A stretch of DNA of 64,000 nt from Vagococcus allomyrinae (GTDB lineage Bacteria > Bacillota > Bacilli > Lactobacillales > Vagococcaceae). The stretch spans positions 62,001 to 126,000 of the forward strand of contig NZ_JAEEGA010000012.1 in NCBI RefSeq assembly GCF_017829975.1. The letters run 5' to 3'. The notes below the pieces were generated by a model. It worked only from the letters and a program-made list of their open reading frames with translations. It was not told where the DNA came from and did no database searches. The translations under genes and the position numbers were made by a program. Every line of letters starts with the position of its first letter. Within the stretch, counting starts at the first letter, position 1. Below are positions 17,206 to 26,143 of the stretch, piece by piece.

Positions 17206-20004
17206 TTACTTATCAGGTGTTTTCACCATATCCCAATTATCCTTATCATTCCAAATCGCTTTTTTAAGATTGGAATCCTTATCGATGTATGTCACTTCGA
17301 TTTTATTTCGCGCTTCATTCAAAGGAATATCCAAAATCTTAGTCGCAGTGACTGGACTTCTTGGCTTAACATCGTATTCTTTATACAAGTCGCCATCAAT
17401 GTACACTTTAAAGGCCTCAATATTTGAATAGTAGACATGGAGTTTGTCATCAACCATTGACAGGTAGACAGACGTTGAAATATTTGGTTTCACATAAATC
17501 GTCAACCAAAACTCTGGGCTAGTCGCACTATTGATTTCAATCTTGCCACCTACCATATCCTTTTCAAGATGCTCTACTTTATCAGTAGTTAAGAGATGGC
17601 CCACCAGCTGATAAAAACCTAAGTTTAGTGGTGTAACATTCAACATCTCACCACCGCTGTCTAGCAACATTTCACTAGAGGTAAAGCCTACCGAGCTACC
17701 ATCAGTACCTGACTCAATCTTTTTATTCAAAGTATGAGCTTGACTGTTGATCCTAATAGATCCCTGTTTCGGTAGCTCAACATTGCCATCAGGTTCCACT
17801 ATGATCTGCCGCATGTTGATCGCCGTAGCTTTTCGGCGATAAATCAACTTACCTTGCTGCAGAGTATTGCTGATAATATAATTCAATTCATGAACTGAAT
17901 CATCCAAATTAGTCAATCTCAGAAAATCATGTAAATCAATTTCCTTAGGTACTACGATTTGTTTACTACCTATTTTCAGCTTTTGGTCCAGCAAAATATC
18001 TCCATCTTCCAACCGAAGACCTTTTTCATCATAAGCTAGTAATGACACCAACTGTGGAATATCGTCTTCCCAACCAATATCTTTCACTTTGTCTTCATTG
18101 AAAACGAGTTTAATACTACCAGCCTGATTAGCTATATCTTTTTCCGTAATAACTACTATCAAAGAATTTAGGAATTTCTTAATGGTTGCCAAATCATTAT
18201 TACCAGTCATTTCAAAAATAATAGTCTGATGTTGTGACGTTGGTGTCCCTGTTGATTTAGTCCACTGGGCTGGCAAAGTTAAACTATCAAAGTTTTTAAT
18301 CTCAGCCGTATTTGGAATCTTAACTTCAACAGAAGCCATTTTATTGTCAGTGAAATTAGTTAATGTCAAATCAACAATTTTGGCTTCATCTTTTGTACGC
18401 TCAACTTCAAAATCAACATATTGAATCAAGTCACCAATTACACTACTGGTTACTTGACCAATATTATTGGCACGATCAACTGCTAAAACATGTAAATATT
18501 TCTTAGAGCCCTTTGGAGCTGGGATAGCAAAAGATGCTTCTGTAGGATAAGTTACCGCATCATTATCTGGAGCTACATAGGCATGAAATTTACTTTTATC
18601 AATTCTTCCAAAATTATCTTTGTACCCTTCGACCGTGGTTCTCAAAGTTGAAGTTGCTGAATCTGATATTTCATAAAAATAACCAGCCGTGTTACTAGTA
18701 ATGGTTTCTTTCACAATATCAGATTTTTTAACACCACTATTTTTCGTATCCGCCGTAACATACCACTGATATTCTTTCCCATTATCTTTTGCATCAGTAC
18801 GCACAACTAACGAATTAACATTCCCAGCTGTAATTTGAGGAACATTCGGCTTATCTGGTGCCTTATCATCAATCACCGTATAATCATTGGCAAAGGTATC
18901 TAGTGACACTTGAGCCACATTATATAGGGTGTTTGCAATAATTTTTCGTTCATCCATTGTAGACTGACCATTACTGTGACCCGTTTGGATTAATCCTAGG
19001 TTGTTTTTCGTAATTAAATAAAAATTAGCATTATGAGCACCTTTGTCAATATTCCAAGTGTAAGGCGCTTTAAATTCCAACCATTTTGTTGCTTCAGTTG
19101 AACTAGAGAGGGCCTGTCCCCAAGAGTGGGTAAGTGGAACTGTAAACTCCAAGTTATTTTGTAACTCAAAAGGATATTTCATCAAATAACCATTATTAGT
19201 GATTTTTACCTTCGTACTGCCCACTCGATAACTACTTTGTAAACCTAATTCAACTCCTAAATCATTTTTAAATGTATTAAACCAAGGGTGAGTCGGTCCA
19301 TTAGCTGCGCCGTTATGAGTCGATCCAGTGATCGTATCGTGTCCAAAAAGAACGCCTCTTCCAGAATCAACAAAAGCTCTCATATCTTTAGCACTCCACT
19401 GAACAAGATCCTTTTGGTCGTTCCAGTCCCAGGTTCCAAACATTACCACATCATAAATCCAGTCACCTTTACCATTATTGCTTTTTAAGGTTTCGATAGG
19501 CTTACTATTAAAATCAGAAAGTTTAACTGGCGTTACTTGAATCAGATTTTCACCATTGACATCTTTCAAATTCAAGCTATCCATCCAAGTTTTCAAGGTA
19601 TTTGGTCCCGGAGCTTTTGCATTATTAACGTGGGGATAGACATTTAATACCTTAATTTTCTTCCCGTAATTCATCGACCTACCTTCCCAAGTTGAACCAC
19701 CGTCAGCAGATTGATACAATTGATACCCTTCTCGACTCAAATCAGAAACAGCGTCCCATTTTAAAGCCGCATAATTTTTTTTGCTGGGAACATCCCATTT
19801 ATTATCAGCTGTTAATCTGAAATCCCGCTTTTGAACAACAGTTGACCCTTTGATTTGTCCAGTGAAATTACGATAAAGGATTGCTCCTACCAATAGACTA
19901 ATAGCCGTAATCATCACAATTCCAAACGTTTTGACTTTGTTTCTCTTATGACTATTCTTATTCTGTTTCCGCCTTTTTCTTCCCACTTCCTTCACCTCTT
20001 TCAT
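17206..20004 (-). CDS. Large secreted DUF5057-like putative pilus adhesin
   Basis: 932 residues. A basic N-terminus and one membrane helix (TFGIVMITAISLLVGAILY) lead into a fibronectin-like start and the KVLNVYP, FGTWDWND and GHDTITG region, paralogous to 4000-7149 throughout. Unlike that protein it has no C-type lectin domain: WEDDIPQ follows the GSIKLVF strand directly. The C-terminal module (MRQIIVEP, YQLVGHLLTTD, FWLTIYVKP) is followed by an extra ~80-residue domain. It is last in the complete pilus operon, 10 bases after pilO. The start is ATG 20004; GTG 19986 with GAGGTG upstream is also possible. Inferred role: surface or tip adhesin of the pilus. Confidence 0.7.
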   Translation of the reverse strand: MKEVKEVGRKRRKQNKNSHKRNKVKTFGIVMITAISLLVGAILYRNFTGQIKGSTVVQKRDFRLTADNKWDVPSKKNYAALKWDAVSDLSREGYQLYQSADGGSTWEGRSMNYGKKIKVLNVYPHVNNAKAPGPNTLKTWMDSLNLKDVNGENLIQVTPVKLSDFNSKPIETLKSNNGKGDWIYDVVMFGTWDWNDQKDLVQWSAKDMRAFVDSGRGVLFGHDTITGSTHNGAANGPTHPWFNTFKNDLGVELGLQSSYRVGSTKVKITNNGYLMKYPFELQNNLEFTVPLTHSWGQALSSSTEATKWLEFKAPYTWNIDKGAHNANFYLITKNNLGLIQTGHSNGQSTMDERKIIANTLYNVAQVSLDTFANDYTVIDDKAPDKPNVPQITAGNVNSLVVRTDAKDNGKEYQWYVTADTKNSGVKKSDIVKETITSNTAGYFYEISDSATSTLRTTVEGYKDNFGRIDKSKFHAYVAPDNDAVTYPTEASFAIPAPKGSKKYLHVLAVDRANNIGQVTSSVIGDLIQYVDFEVERTKDEAKIVDLTLTNFTDNKMASVEVKIPNTAEIKNFDSLTLPAQWTKSTGTPTSQHQTIIFEMTGNNDLATIKKFLNSLIVVITEKDIANQAGSIKLVFNEDKVKDIGWEDDIPQLVSLLAYDEKGLRLEDGDILLDQKLKIGSKQIVVPKEIDLHDFLRLTNLDDSVHELNYIISNTLQQGKLIYRRKATAINMRQIIVEPDGNVELPKQGSIRINSQAHTLNKKIESGTDGSSVGFTSSEMLLDSGGEMLNVTPLNLGFYQLVGHLLTTDKVEHLEKDMVGGKIEINSATSPEFWLTIYVKPNISTSVYLSMVDDKLHVYYSNIEAFKVYIDGDLYKEYDVKPRSPVTATKILDIPLNEARNKIEVTYIDKDSNLKKAIWNDKDNWDMVKTPDK

Positions 20005-20014
20005 TAATATCCAA

Positions 20015-20650
20015 CTACTTGCTTTCCTCTGTCTCCGCTCCACCGCTTAAAACTTTACCCGTTTCATAATGTGAGAGATAGTACATTGCCACATTAATCG
20101 TCGCAGAATAGCCATAACTGCCTTCACCAGAAGCGTCAGGATTATGACGATAGGCTGTATGAAGGACCTTAGTAAATCGTCCATCGTTCTCCAACTTATC
20201 CACAAACGTCAACAGATCAAGTTCTGTGTCTGCAACAACATCAAAACTGAAAGTCATACGTCTCAATTGACTTTCAGCACCCGTTTCCACTCCTTCTTCT
20301 GCCACCGGAAAAGCACCTTCATCATCAAAGTTCACATGTAGTAAGGAGACACTATTTTTAGTCGCCAACTCTTGAAAATACTCTGACATTCCCATGCCAT
20401 TGGATATTTTCGGCTCATCCTTGACCATTGTTGTTTCCAACAATGCGGGTAACTGTTTTAATTCCTGAAGCTCGTTTTCTTTCTTACTTATATCTCCAGA
20501 TAATGTAACTACTTGCTTTCTTAATTCACCGATCTTTGCTGATTTTGGCTGAATCAGTATCCCCCAAAACAACAGGGTTAAGCCAATTAAGACCACTGCT
20601 ATTACAGCTGAAATAATTATGTGTTTACGAGAAAAAAACACTTTAGTCAT
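20015..20650 (-). CDS. pilO: Type IV pilus inner-membrane alignment protein PilO
   Basis: 211 residues: short cytoplasmic N-terminus, one transmembrane helix (IIISAVIAVVLIGLTLLFW), a coiled coil (EKENELQELKQ region) and a ferredoxin-like C-terminal domain with TELDLLTFVDKLENDGRF, typical of PilO. It follows PilN with an 8-base overlap, the classical pilM-pilN-pilO order. With PilN it forms the periplasm-facing or extracytoplasmic platform linking PilM to the rest of the machine. Sequence identity to well-studied PilO is low, as usual; position and architecture carry the call. Confidence 0.8.
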   Translation of the reverse strand: MTKVFFSRKHIIISAVIAVVLIGLTLLFWGILIQPKSAKIGELRKQVVTLSGDISKKENELQELKQLPALLETTMVKDEPKISNGMGMSEYFQELATKNSVSLLHVNFDDEGAFPVAEEGVETGAESQLRRMTFSFDVVADTELDLLTFVDKLENDGRFTKVLHTAYRHNPDASGEGSYGYSATINVAMYYLSHYETGKVLSGGAETEESK

Positions 20651-21254
20651 TTGCTTTTGCCTCCAATCGAGAAACCATAGGGATATCTGCTTTTTTTAGA
20701 CGAACGACATAATCAGATTCTGCGTAATCAGCTTCCTTGGAGACTGAAATCGGCTTACAATCATAGACCCACTCTAACCGTTCGATGGCTTCCATAAAAG
20801 CAGGACCGGCTTTATAAAAATCACCTCTTGCACGAATCATGATAACCGGCAAGAGCTCTGAGCCATCCTCTCCTAAATTTCCCTCTCCCTGTTCATCGCC
20901 TTCAACTAACGCAACCTCATAAGACATCAACACCAGATTTGCCTTACTCGCCGTCTGACTAAAAGCTTTCAAAATAGGCATCATCAAAGGTTGTCCTTCT
21001 TTTAAGAGTGTGACAAAACCTTGTAACTCAACCAATTGGGATTGCTCCAGCTCTGTCACTTGCTTTTCCACGGTAATCTTTTCCATTTTTTTATTGTTTA
21101 CCTCACTGGTATAACTTGCCACTCTTAATTGATTAATTAAAAAAAGCGAAATTAATAAAAATATAATTGCCGCAAAAGCAATTGCTGTAATAAACAAGAT
21201 AACTTCCATTGCTCTATTTTTTATAAACTTATCTGGTAATAAATTAATGTTCAT
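20643..21254 (-). CDS. pilN: Type IV pilus assembly protein PilN
   Basis: 203 residues. It opens with MNINLLPDKF, the short conserved NLLP motif by which PilN docks into PilM, followed by a transmembrane helix (VILFITAIAFAAIIFLLISL), a coiled coil and a small globular domain (residues ~95-200). It lies three bases after pilM and overlaps pilO. It is part of the inner platform that transmits ATPase motion to the pilus. Confidence 0.85.
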   Translation of the reverse strand: MNINLLPDKFIKNRAMEVILFITAIAFAAIIFLLISLFLINQLRVASYTSEVNNKKMEKITVEKQVTELEQSQLVELQGFVTLLKEGQPLMMPILKAFSQTASKANLVLMSYEVALVEGDEQGEGNLGEDGSELLPVIMIRARGDFYKAGPAFMEAIERLEWVYDCKPISVSKEADYAESDYVVRLKKADIPMVSRLEAKAND

Positions 21255-21257
21255 CCC

Positions 21258-22280
21258 TTAAACCTCTTTCATCGATAATCCTGCTGCTAATAAAAAGCGC
21301 TCAGGTATCGTTCCCTGTTTATCTTTTAAGGGGGAGCTTAACGCTTTGACTGATAGTTCATTCCGCTTTTGAATGATCTCTTCCACTTGTCGACTTAACA
21401 ACGGATGTTCTCCCACTAAATAAACCTGAGATAACTCATGTCCTGGTGAAATCTCCGTTTCAAAATAATCGATAATCCCCTGAACCGTTATTGCAAAACC
21501 CTCTAACGCCTCTAATTCAACGGCATTCGCAAATTCAGCCTTAACCTTGCCTTCCTTTTCCAAGTATTTCCAGTTCACCTGATTGTAATTTTCGTGTTGA
21601 ACATAGACGGGAACATTCTTTTCAAAAATAGTAATCGTAGCCGTCCCAGCATTTAGTTCAACCATCATAAAGTTTTGTGACCAGTTGATTCTTTTCTGGA
21701 AAATACGTCCATAAGCCAATGCACTACAATCCACTCCGATTAACTGCCCACCACTTTTTTGAATCCCATCACCGATTTTTTCTAAAAAGGGTTCTGAAGT
21801 CACAATCACCGAAACATTCCCATCAATAAACATCTGATTCTTTTTCACTTGGATTTTTTTGACTTTTTTCTCTTTGCGATTCTTCTTATCCTTTTGTCGC
21901 TTAGTTTCACCATGGTCATAAACCAACAAATCAAAGATCGGCTGCTCAAAAGGTAGAGGAATTGATTCACCCAACTCAAAAAACAAATATTCACGGACTT
22001 CTTTTTCGGATTTTAAGTGCTGGACTGGTACTTGTCGAATCAACAACTTGGAACTTGGGGCACTAATGACCACTTCCGAATTTTTAACCCGAGCTTTCCG
22101 GTAAATATCTTTTAGGACATTGATAAACTGTTCCGAATTCCGAAGCTTATCCCCTTTAAAAAAAGAGCCATTGTTGACGAATTCGCCGTATACCCATTTA
22201 CCATTTTTTTTTACACAGTAACGCATCACATTTTTTTGAATGTCAATGCCAATACCATGATGCGAGATCTTTTTAAACAT
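21258..22280 (-). CDS. pilM: Type IV pilus assembly protein PilM (actin-like)
   Basis: 340 residues, cytoplasmic. The actin-like ATP-binding frame is visible: GIGIDIQ phosphate-1 motif at the start, a GVDCSALAYGR core and YLVGEHPLL adenosine motif near the C-terminus. A lysine-rich insertion (KRQKDKKNRKEKK) near residue 130 is unusual for the family. The ATG at 22280, with AGGTAGGGG upstream, is preferred over GTG 22298. It precedes pilN by three bases. PilM binds the PilN N-terminus and couples the cytoplasmic ring to the platform. Confidence 0.85.
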   Translation of the reverse strand: MFKKISHHGIGIDIQKNVMRYCVKKNGKWVYGEFVNNGSFFKGDKLRNSEQFINVLKDIYRKARVKNSEVVISAPSSKLLIRQVPVQHLKSEKEVREYLFFELGESIPLPFEQPIFDLLVYDHGETKRQKDKKNRKEKKVKKIQVKKNQMFIDGNVSVIVTSEPFLEKIGDGIQKSGGQLIGVDCSALAYGRIFQKRINWSQNFMMVELNAGTATITIFEKNVPVYVQHENYNQVNWKYLEKEGKVKAEFANAVELEALEGFAITVQGIIDYFETEISPGHELSQVYLVGEHPLLSRQVEEIIQKRNELSVKALSSPLKDKQGTIPERFLLAAGLSMKEV

Positions 22281-22299
22281 TTTTTCCCCTACCTTCACT

Positions 22300-23079
22300 T
22301 TATCTAGTAAACAACTCTATTAACAGTTCAAAATCTACTATTGAAACATGGTAAACAATGATCGTACCAATGGCAATAAAGGGGCCAAAAGGCACTTGTT
22401 TTTGACTGGTTCTCTTAATCAAAAAGATCACGATATAATAGATCAGTGCTACTAACGAGGCCACAAATAAGACAAACAAGACTTGAAGTGGCCCAATAAA
22501 AATGCCTAAGACCGCAAATAACTTAATATCGCCCCCACCCATGGACTGATCCTTCACCATAGTCAATAAAAACAGTGGTAAAAACCCAACTAAAAAGCCC
22601 GCAAAAGAGTACCACCAGTAGTCGTTTTGAGGGATAAGCAAACGCTCAACCAGCGCTAAAATAAAAAACGGCAACAACACTTTATTCGGAATAACTTGAT
22701 ACTCCAGATCTGAAACGGTGATGATCAACAACAATGACATCATCGTAAAACTAACAATTGTCTCTGGTGTCAGCTGTAATAACACAGCTGACATCACAAA
22801 CAGTACCCCTGAAATAACCTCAAAGACAGGTGAAAAAACACCTATCTTTGAAGAACAGTAGTGGCATTTCCCTTTTAATAGTAAGTAGGAAATACCAGGA
22901 ATCAACTGCCAGGCCTTTAACTGATGATGGCAAGCATCACAGTGTGAACGACCTGACAGCGTCTCCCCCTTAGGTACACGATAGCCTACCACCATGAAAA
23001 AGGAGCCTAGACACATTCCTATGATAAAAATATAGAGATACATGACTATTTCTGGAACATAAACTCCAAATATATTCAT
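22300..23079 (-). CDS. pilD: Prepilin peptidase and N-methyltransferase PilD
   Basis: 259 residues with about eight membrane segments. It contains the four-cysteine zinc motif of bifunctional enzymes (CDACH ... CHYCSSK) in the first cytoplasmic loop and both catalytic aspartates, in VSDLEYQVIPN and the GGGDIKLF motif. It should cleave and methylate the class III leaders of PilA and all the minor pilins in the window. It lies just after the major pilin gene. Confidence 0.92.
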   Translation of the reverse strand: MNIFGVYVPEIVMYLYIFIIGMCLGSFFMVVGYRVPKGETLSGRSHCDACHHQLKAWQLIPGISYLLLKGKCHYCSSKIGVFSPVFEVISGVLFVMSAVLLQLTPETIVSFTMMSLLLIITVSDLEYQVIPNKVLLPFFILALVERLLIPQNDYWWYSFAGFLVGFLPLFLLTMVKDQSMGGGDIKLFAVLGIFIGPLQVLFVLFVASLVALIYYIVIFLIKRTSQKQVPFGPFIAIGTIIVYHVSIVDFELLIELFTR

Positions 23080-23146
23080 AAAAACTTCCTTTCCATTAAT
23101 TAAGTGGAGTTACCTACAATTACTATTCTGACAATGGCAGGTAGTA

Positions 23147-23656
23147 TTAACCAAAAGCAGCACTACGAGCAAGATCTAGAACCTGATTTTGAGTAAGGCT
23201 ACCAACCTGAGTGTCTGCCCCAATATCCTTTGTGGAAATCGCTGTTCCTGCTTTCAGTGCCCCTTTAGGAATAAACAAGCTAAGCTGCCCATCTTTTACG
23301 TAGAATTTAACACTTGCATATTTAGCAGTATCCCAATTATTAGTCTGAGGTTCAAAATGCTTGGCATCAACAACTGCCTTAAATGTAAAACTCCCTGAAG
23401 TTTGTGCTGCTTTAGCTCCCTCAGTACTAGCTAGATACAGCTTAGCAGCTTGATAAGCATTCTTAACTTCTGAAATAGTGGCGTCTTCTCTAGAATTTTG
23501 AATTACTTGTCCGATCGCCATAGCCCCTATTCCCAAAATAATGGCTAAAATCACTACAGTAGCCAAGAGCTCGATCATTGTTAAACCACGTTCATCTGCT
23601 AAAATAGCGTTTAAACGATTTTCTTTCTTTCCTTGTAAAGTTACAACATTTGTCAT
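23147..23656 (-). CDS. pilA: Major type IV pilin PilA
   Basis: 169 residues. An N-terminal leader of about 24 residues ends DERG; the mature protein begins LTMIELLATVVILAIILGIG with glutamate at position 5, the canonical alpha-1 helix. A small C-terminal domain of about 110 residues follows, with no cysteine pair. A good ribosome site (AGGAGG) precedes it and there is an 86-base gap to pilC upstream, longer than elsewhere in the operon, which may hold a processing site or internal promoter so that more pilin is made. It sits between pilC and pilD. Confidence 0.85.
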   Translation of the reverse strand: MTNVVTLQGKKENRLNAILADERGLTMIELLATVVILAIILGIGAMAIGQVIQNSREDATISEVKNAYQAAKLYLASTEGAKAAQTSGSFTFKAVVDAKHFEPQTNNWDTAKYASVKFYVKDGQLSLFIPKGALKAGTAISTKDIGADTQVGSLTQNQVLDLARSAAFG

Positions 23657-23742
23657 TCCTTCATCCTCCTAAAATTAAAACAAAATATATATATTAGCTA
23701 GAAGTCTAGTTTTCTAGTTAATAACCTTATTAGTAGTGAACA

Positions 23743-24954
23743 CTACCCCTGAATGGCCCCATACATCGCAAACATAGGCAACATTATCGCTGCCACAATA
23801 AAGCCTACAATCCCGCATATTAAAACAATAACCAGTGGTTCAATGATAGTCTTAATTCGCTTAGACGATTCATCTACTTCTCTCTCAAAAATGAGGCTTA
23901 GTTTTTCCAACATGTCTTCCAAAGAGCCCGTATTTTCGCCAACCTTTACCATTTGAGTCGCTAACAAAGGAACCGCGAAATTGCTTGAAAACACTTGACT
24001 AATCCGTCCACCTTGAGACACTTCAGCTTCACATTCTTGCACCATTTGTTTGATGTACGTATTTTTCACGACTTCTTTACTCATATCCAAAGCTTTGACC
24101 ATCGGAACTGAACTGGTGAGTAAAGATGATAAGGTGGTTAAAAAAACCGAGAAATTACTTTTTTGGATCAACTCACCAAAACCTGGTAACTTCAACATAA
24201 ACAAATCATATTTCAATCGAAAGGCCATATTACGCTTGGCGAAAAACACCCCCACACACACTCCAATAATCACAATCACTACGGGGATTCCTTTAGTTTG
24301 TAAAAACATACTGATTTTCATTGTCACTTTGGTAATACCCGGTAGCTCTGCATCAAATCCCTCAAAAACTGTGACAAACATTGGCACAATTGACACCATC
24401 AAAAAAATTCCGACACCAATCGAAGCGATCAACATCATAATCGGATAAATCATCGCCGTAATGATACTACTGCGATTGGCAGACGCTTTTTCATAATAAT
24501 CAGCCATCTTCTTCAAGTTCGTCTCCAAAGAACCAGAAACCTCTGCCACCGCAATCACATTAGTTAATAGCAGTGGAAACGCATTAGGGTGTTTCTTAAA
24601 ACTGTCAGACAGGGTGGAACCCCCTTCTAAATCTTGGGTCACTTCGAAAAGAATCTTCTTAAAGTTTTTGTCTCGCTGTTGCTCTTCCAACATTTTCGAC
24701 GCATCTAATACGGTAATCCCCGCATTGATTAAGGTTGAAAACTGCTGGAGATAGCCAACTAATAACTTTTGATTGACTTGGGAAAACAGACTGATTTCCT
24801 TATTGGCAAAGGTTTCCTCTTGCTCAATAACAGACAGGGGTTTAATTCGCTTTTTCTTTAACAGGTTACTGGCTTCCAAGACAGAGCTGGCTTGAATGGT
24901 ACCCTTAGACAGTTCGCCTGTGTATTTTTTTCCTTGATACGCAAACGTCGCCAT
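23743..24954 (-). CDS. pilC: Type IV pilus platform protein PilC
   Basis: 403 residues with two GspF-type repeats (cytoplasmic helical bundle, then membrane helices): LLVGYLQQFSTLINAGITVLDA at residues ~60-85 and FSVFLTTLSSLLTSSVPMVKAL near 265. Typical motifs TDLEGGSTLSDSF-like and KVGENTGSLEDML are present. It overlaps the end of pilT by one base. It is the inner-membrane platform turned by PilB and PilT. Confidence 0.92.
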   Translation of the reverse strand: MATFAYQGKKYTGELSKGTIQASSVLEASNLLKKKRIKPLSVIEQEETFANKEISLFSQVNQKLLVGYLQQFSTLINAGITVLDASKMLEEQQRDKNFKKILFEVTQDLEGGSTLSDSFKKHPNAFPLLLTNVIAVAEVSGSLETNLKKMADYYEKASANRSSIITAMIYPIMMLIASIGVGIFLMVSIVPMFVTVFEGFDAELPGITKVTMKISMFLQTKGIPVVIVIIGVCVGVFFAKRNMAFRLKYDLFMLKLPGFGELIQKSNFSVFLTTLSSLLTSSVPMVKALDMSKEVVKNTYIKQMVQECEAEVSQGGRISQVFSSNFAVPLLATQMVKVGENTGSLEDMLEKLSLIFEREVDESSKRIKTIIEPLVIVLICGIVGFIVAAIMLPMFAMYGAIQG

Positions 24955-26123
24955 TAGACACTACTCCCATCCTCTAAAATACTCGACGCCACATCGGCAT
25001 CGACCCGTCCCGCATTGGACAGTTGGGAGACGGAGGTGCTCATGGTATGCATCCCCTCGTCTTTCCCCATCAATAACATGTTGGTAATCTGATGGGTTTT
25101 ACCGGAACGAATAATACTGGCAATTCCCTTGGTGTTAACCAACATTTCTGTTGCAGCGACTCGTCCTTTGCCGTCCATCGTCGGCAGTAACCGCTGAGAG
25201 AGAATCCCCACCAAAGCCCCAGCTAACTGGGTCCGAATTTGCGACTGCTGCTCCGCCGGAAAGACATCGACAATCCGTTCGATCGTCGAAGGGGCGCTGG
25301 AAGTATGCAAGGTTCCCAATACCAAGTGCCCCGTTTCCGCGGCGGTTAAGGCAATTGAAATGGTGTCAAAGTCCCGCATTTCCCCGACTAAGATCACATC
25401 AGGATCCTGACGTAAAGCCGCTCGTAAGCCATTGGCAAAGGAGTCTGTATCACGGCCAATTTCTCTTTGAGCAATAATGCTCTTTTTATGTTTATGTAAA
25501 TACTCCACCGGGTCTTCCAAGGTTAAAATATGGGTCTTTTTAGTTTCATTTAAATAATCCAACATGGCGGCTAACGTCGTCGACTTGCCTGAACCAGTGG
25601 GTCCTGTCACCAAAAACAAACCTTGATTTTTCTGAACCATTCCCCGTAAAACTTCCGGCATCCCTAAGGAAGCTAGATTGGGAATGTCAATAGGAATTTG
25701 CCGCAAGGCAATGGCCACAGTGTCCATTTGCCGAAAGACATTGACCCGAAACCGGCTGACATCTTTCAGCTCATAAGCCAAATCGACCTCGCCCATTTCC
25801 TTAAACTCCGCCCACTGCTTGTCGGTACAGAGACTTTTGCCCATGGCTTCGATCTCCGCTGTGTAAAGAGTGCTGGTCCCTTCAATGGCTTGCAGATTGC
25901 CGTGCAAGCGAAACATTGGCGGCAATCCTTCGACAACATGAATATCCGAGACCTTTTTTTTGACTGCCAGCTGTAGCCAACGGTCAATTGTTTCCCGCGG
26001 AGTGTCCCCTGACTGTATGCCAGTATTGATCCTAACTAGCTCTGAAGATTCATAAACGTCCCCGTAATTCGAACGACTTCGCCTGCGAGAATCCCGTTTT
26101 CGCGACCGACTTGTCTCACTCAC
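24954..26123 (-). CDS. pilT: Type IV pilus retraction ATPase PilT
   Basis: About 389 residues. After a basic N-terminal tail come DIHVVEGLPPMFRLHG, Walker A GPTGSGKSTT, the Asp box EDPVEYLH, AQREIGRDT, Walker B DPDVILVGEMRD, the His box GTLHTSSA and an AIRNLIR-like C-terminal motif (IASIIRSGKTHQI). These identify PilT rather than PilB. It implies retractable, possibly twitching, pili. The start GTG at 26123 has GGAAGGTGAG just upstream; another GTG at 26144 overlaps the pilB stop. Base composition is visibly more GC-rich than neighbouring surface genes. Confidence 0.9.
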   Translation of the reverse strand: MSETSRSRKRDSRRRSRSNYGDVYESSELVRINTGIQSGDTPRETIDRWLQLAVKKKVSDIHVVEGLPPMFRLHGNLQAIEGTSTLYTAEIEAMGKSLCTDKQWAEFKEMGEVDLAYELKDVSRFRVNVFRQMDTVAIALRQIPIDIPNLASLGMPEVLRGMVQKNQGLFLVTGPTGSGKSTTLAAMLDYLNETKKTHILTLEDPVEYLHKHKKSIIAQREIGRDTDSFANGLRAALRQDPDVILVGEMRDFDTISIALTAAETGHLVLGTLHTSSAPSTIERIVDVFPAEQQSQIRTQLAGALVGILSQRLLPTMDGKGRVAATEMLVNTKGIASIIRSGKTHQITNMLLMGKDEGMHTMSTSVSQLSNAGRVDADVASSILEDGSSV

Positions 26124-26143
26124 TTGCTCACCTTCCTGTCTCA

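Noticed and set aside
25151-25477. Antisense frames across pilT and pilB (also 25698-25976, 26367-26753)
   Set aside because: Shadows of strongly conserved ATPase genes; they appear because these genes are more GC-rich and have few antisense stops.
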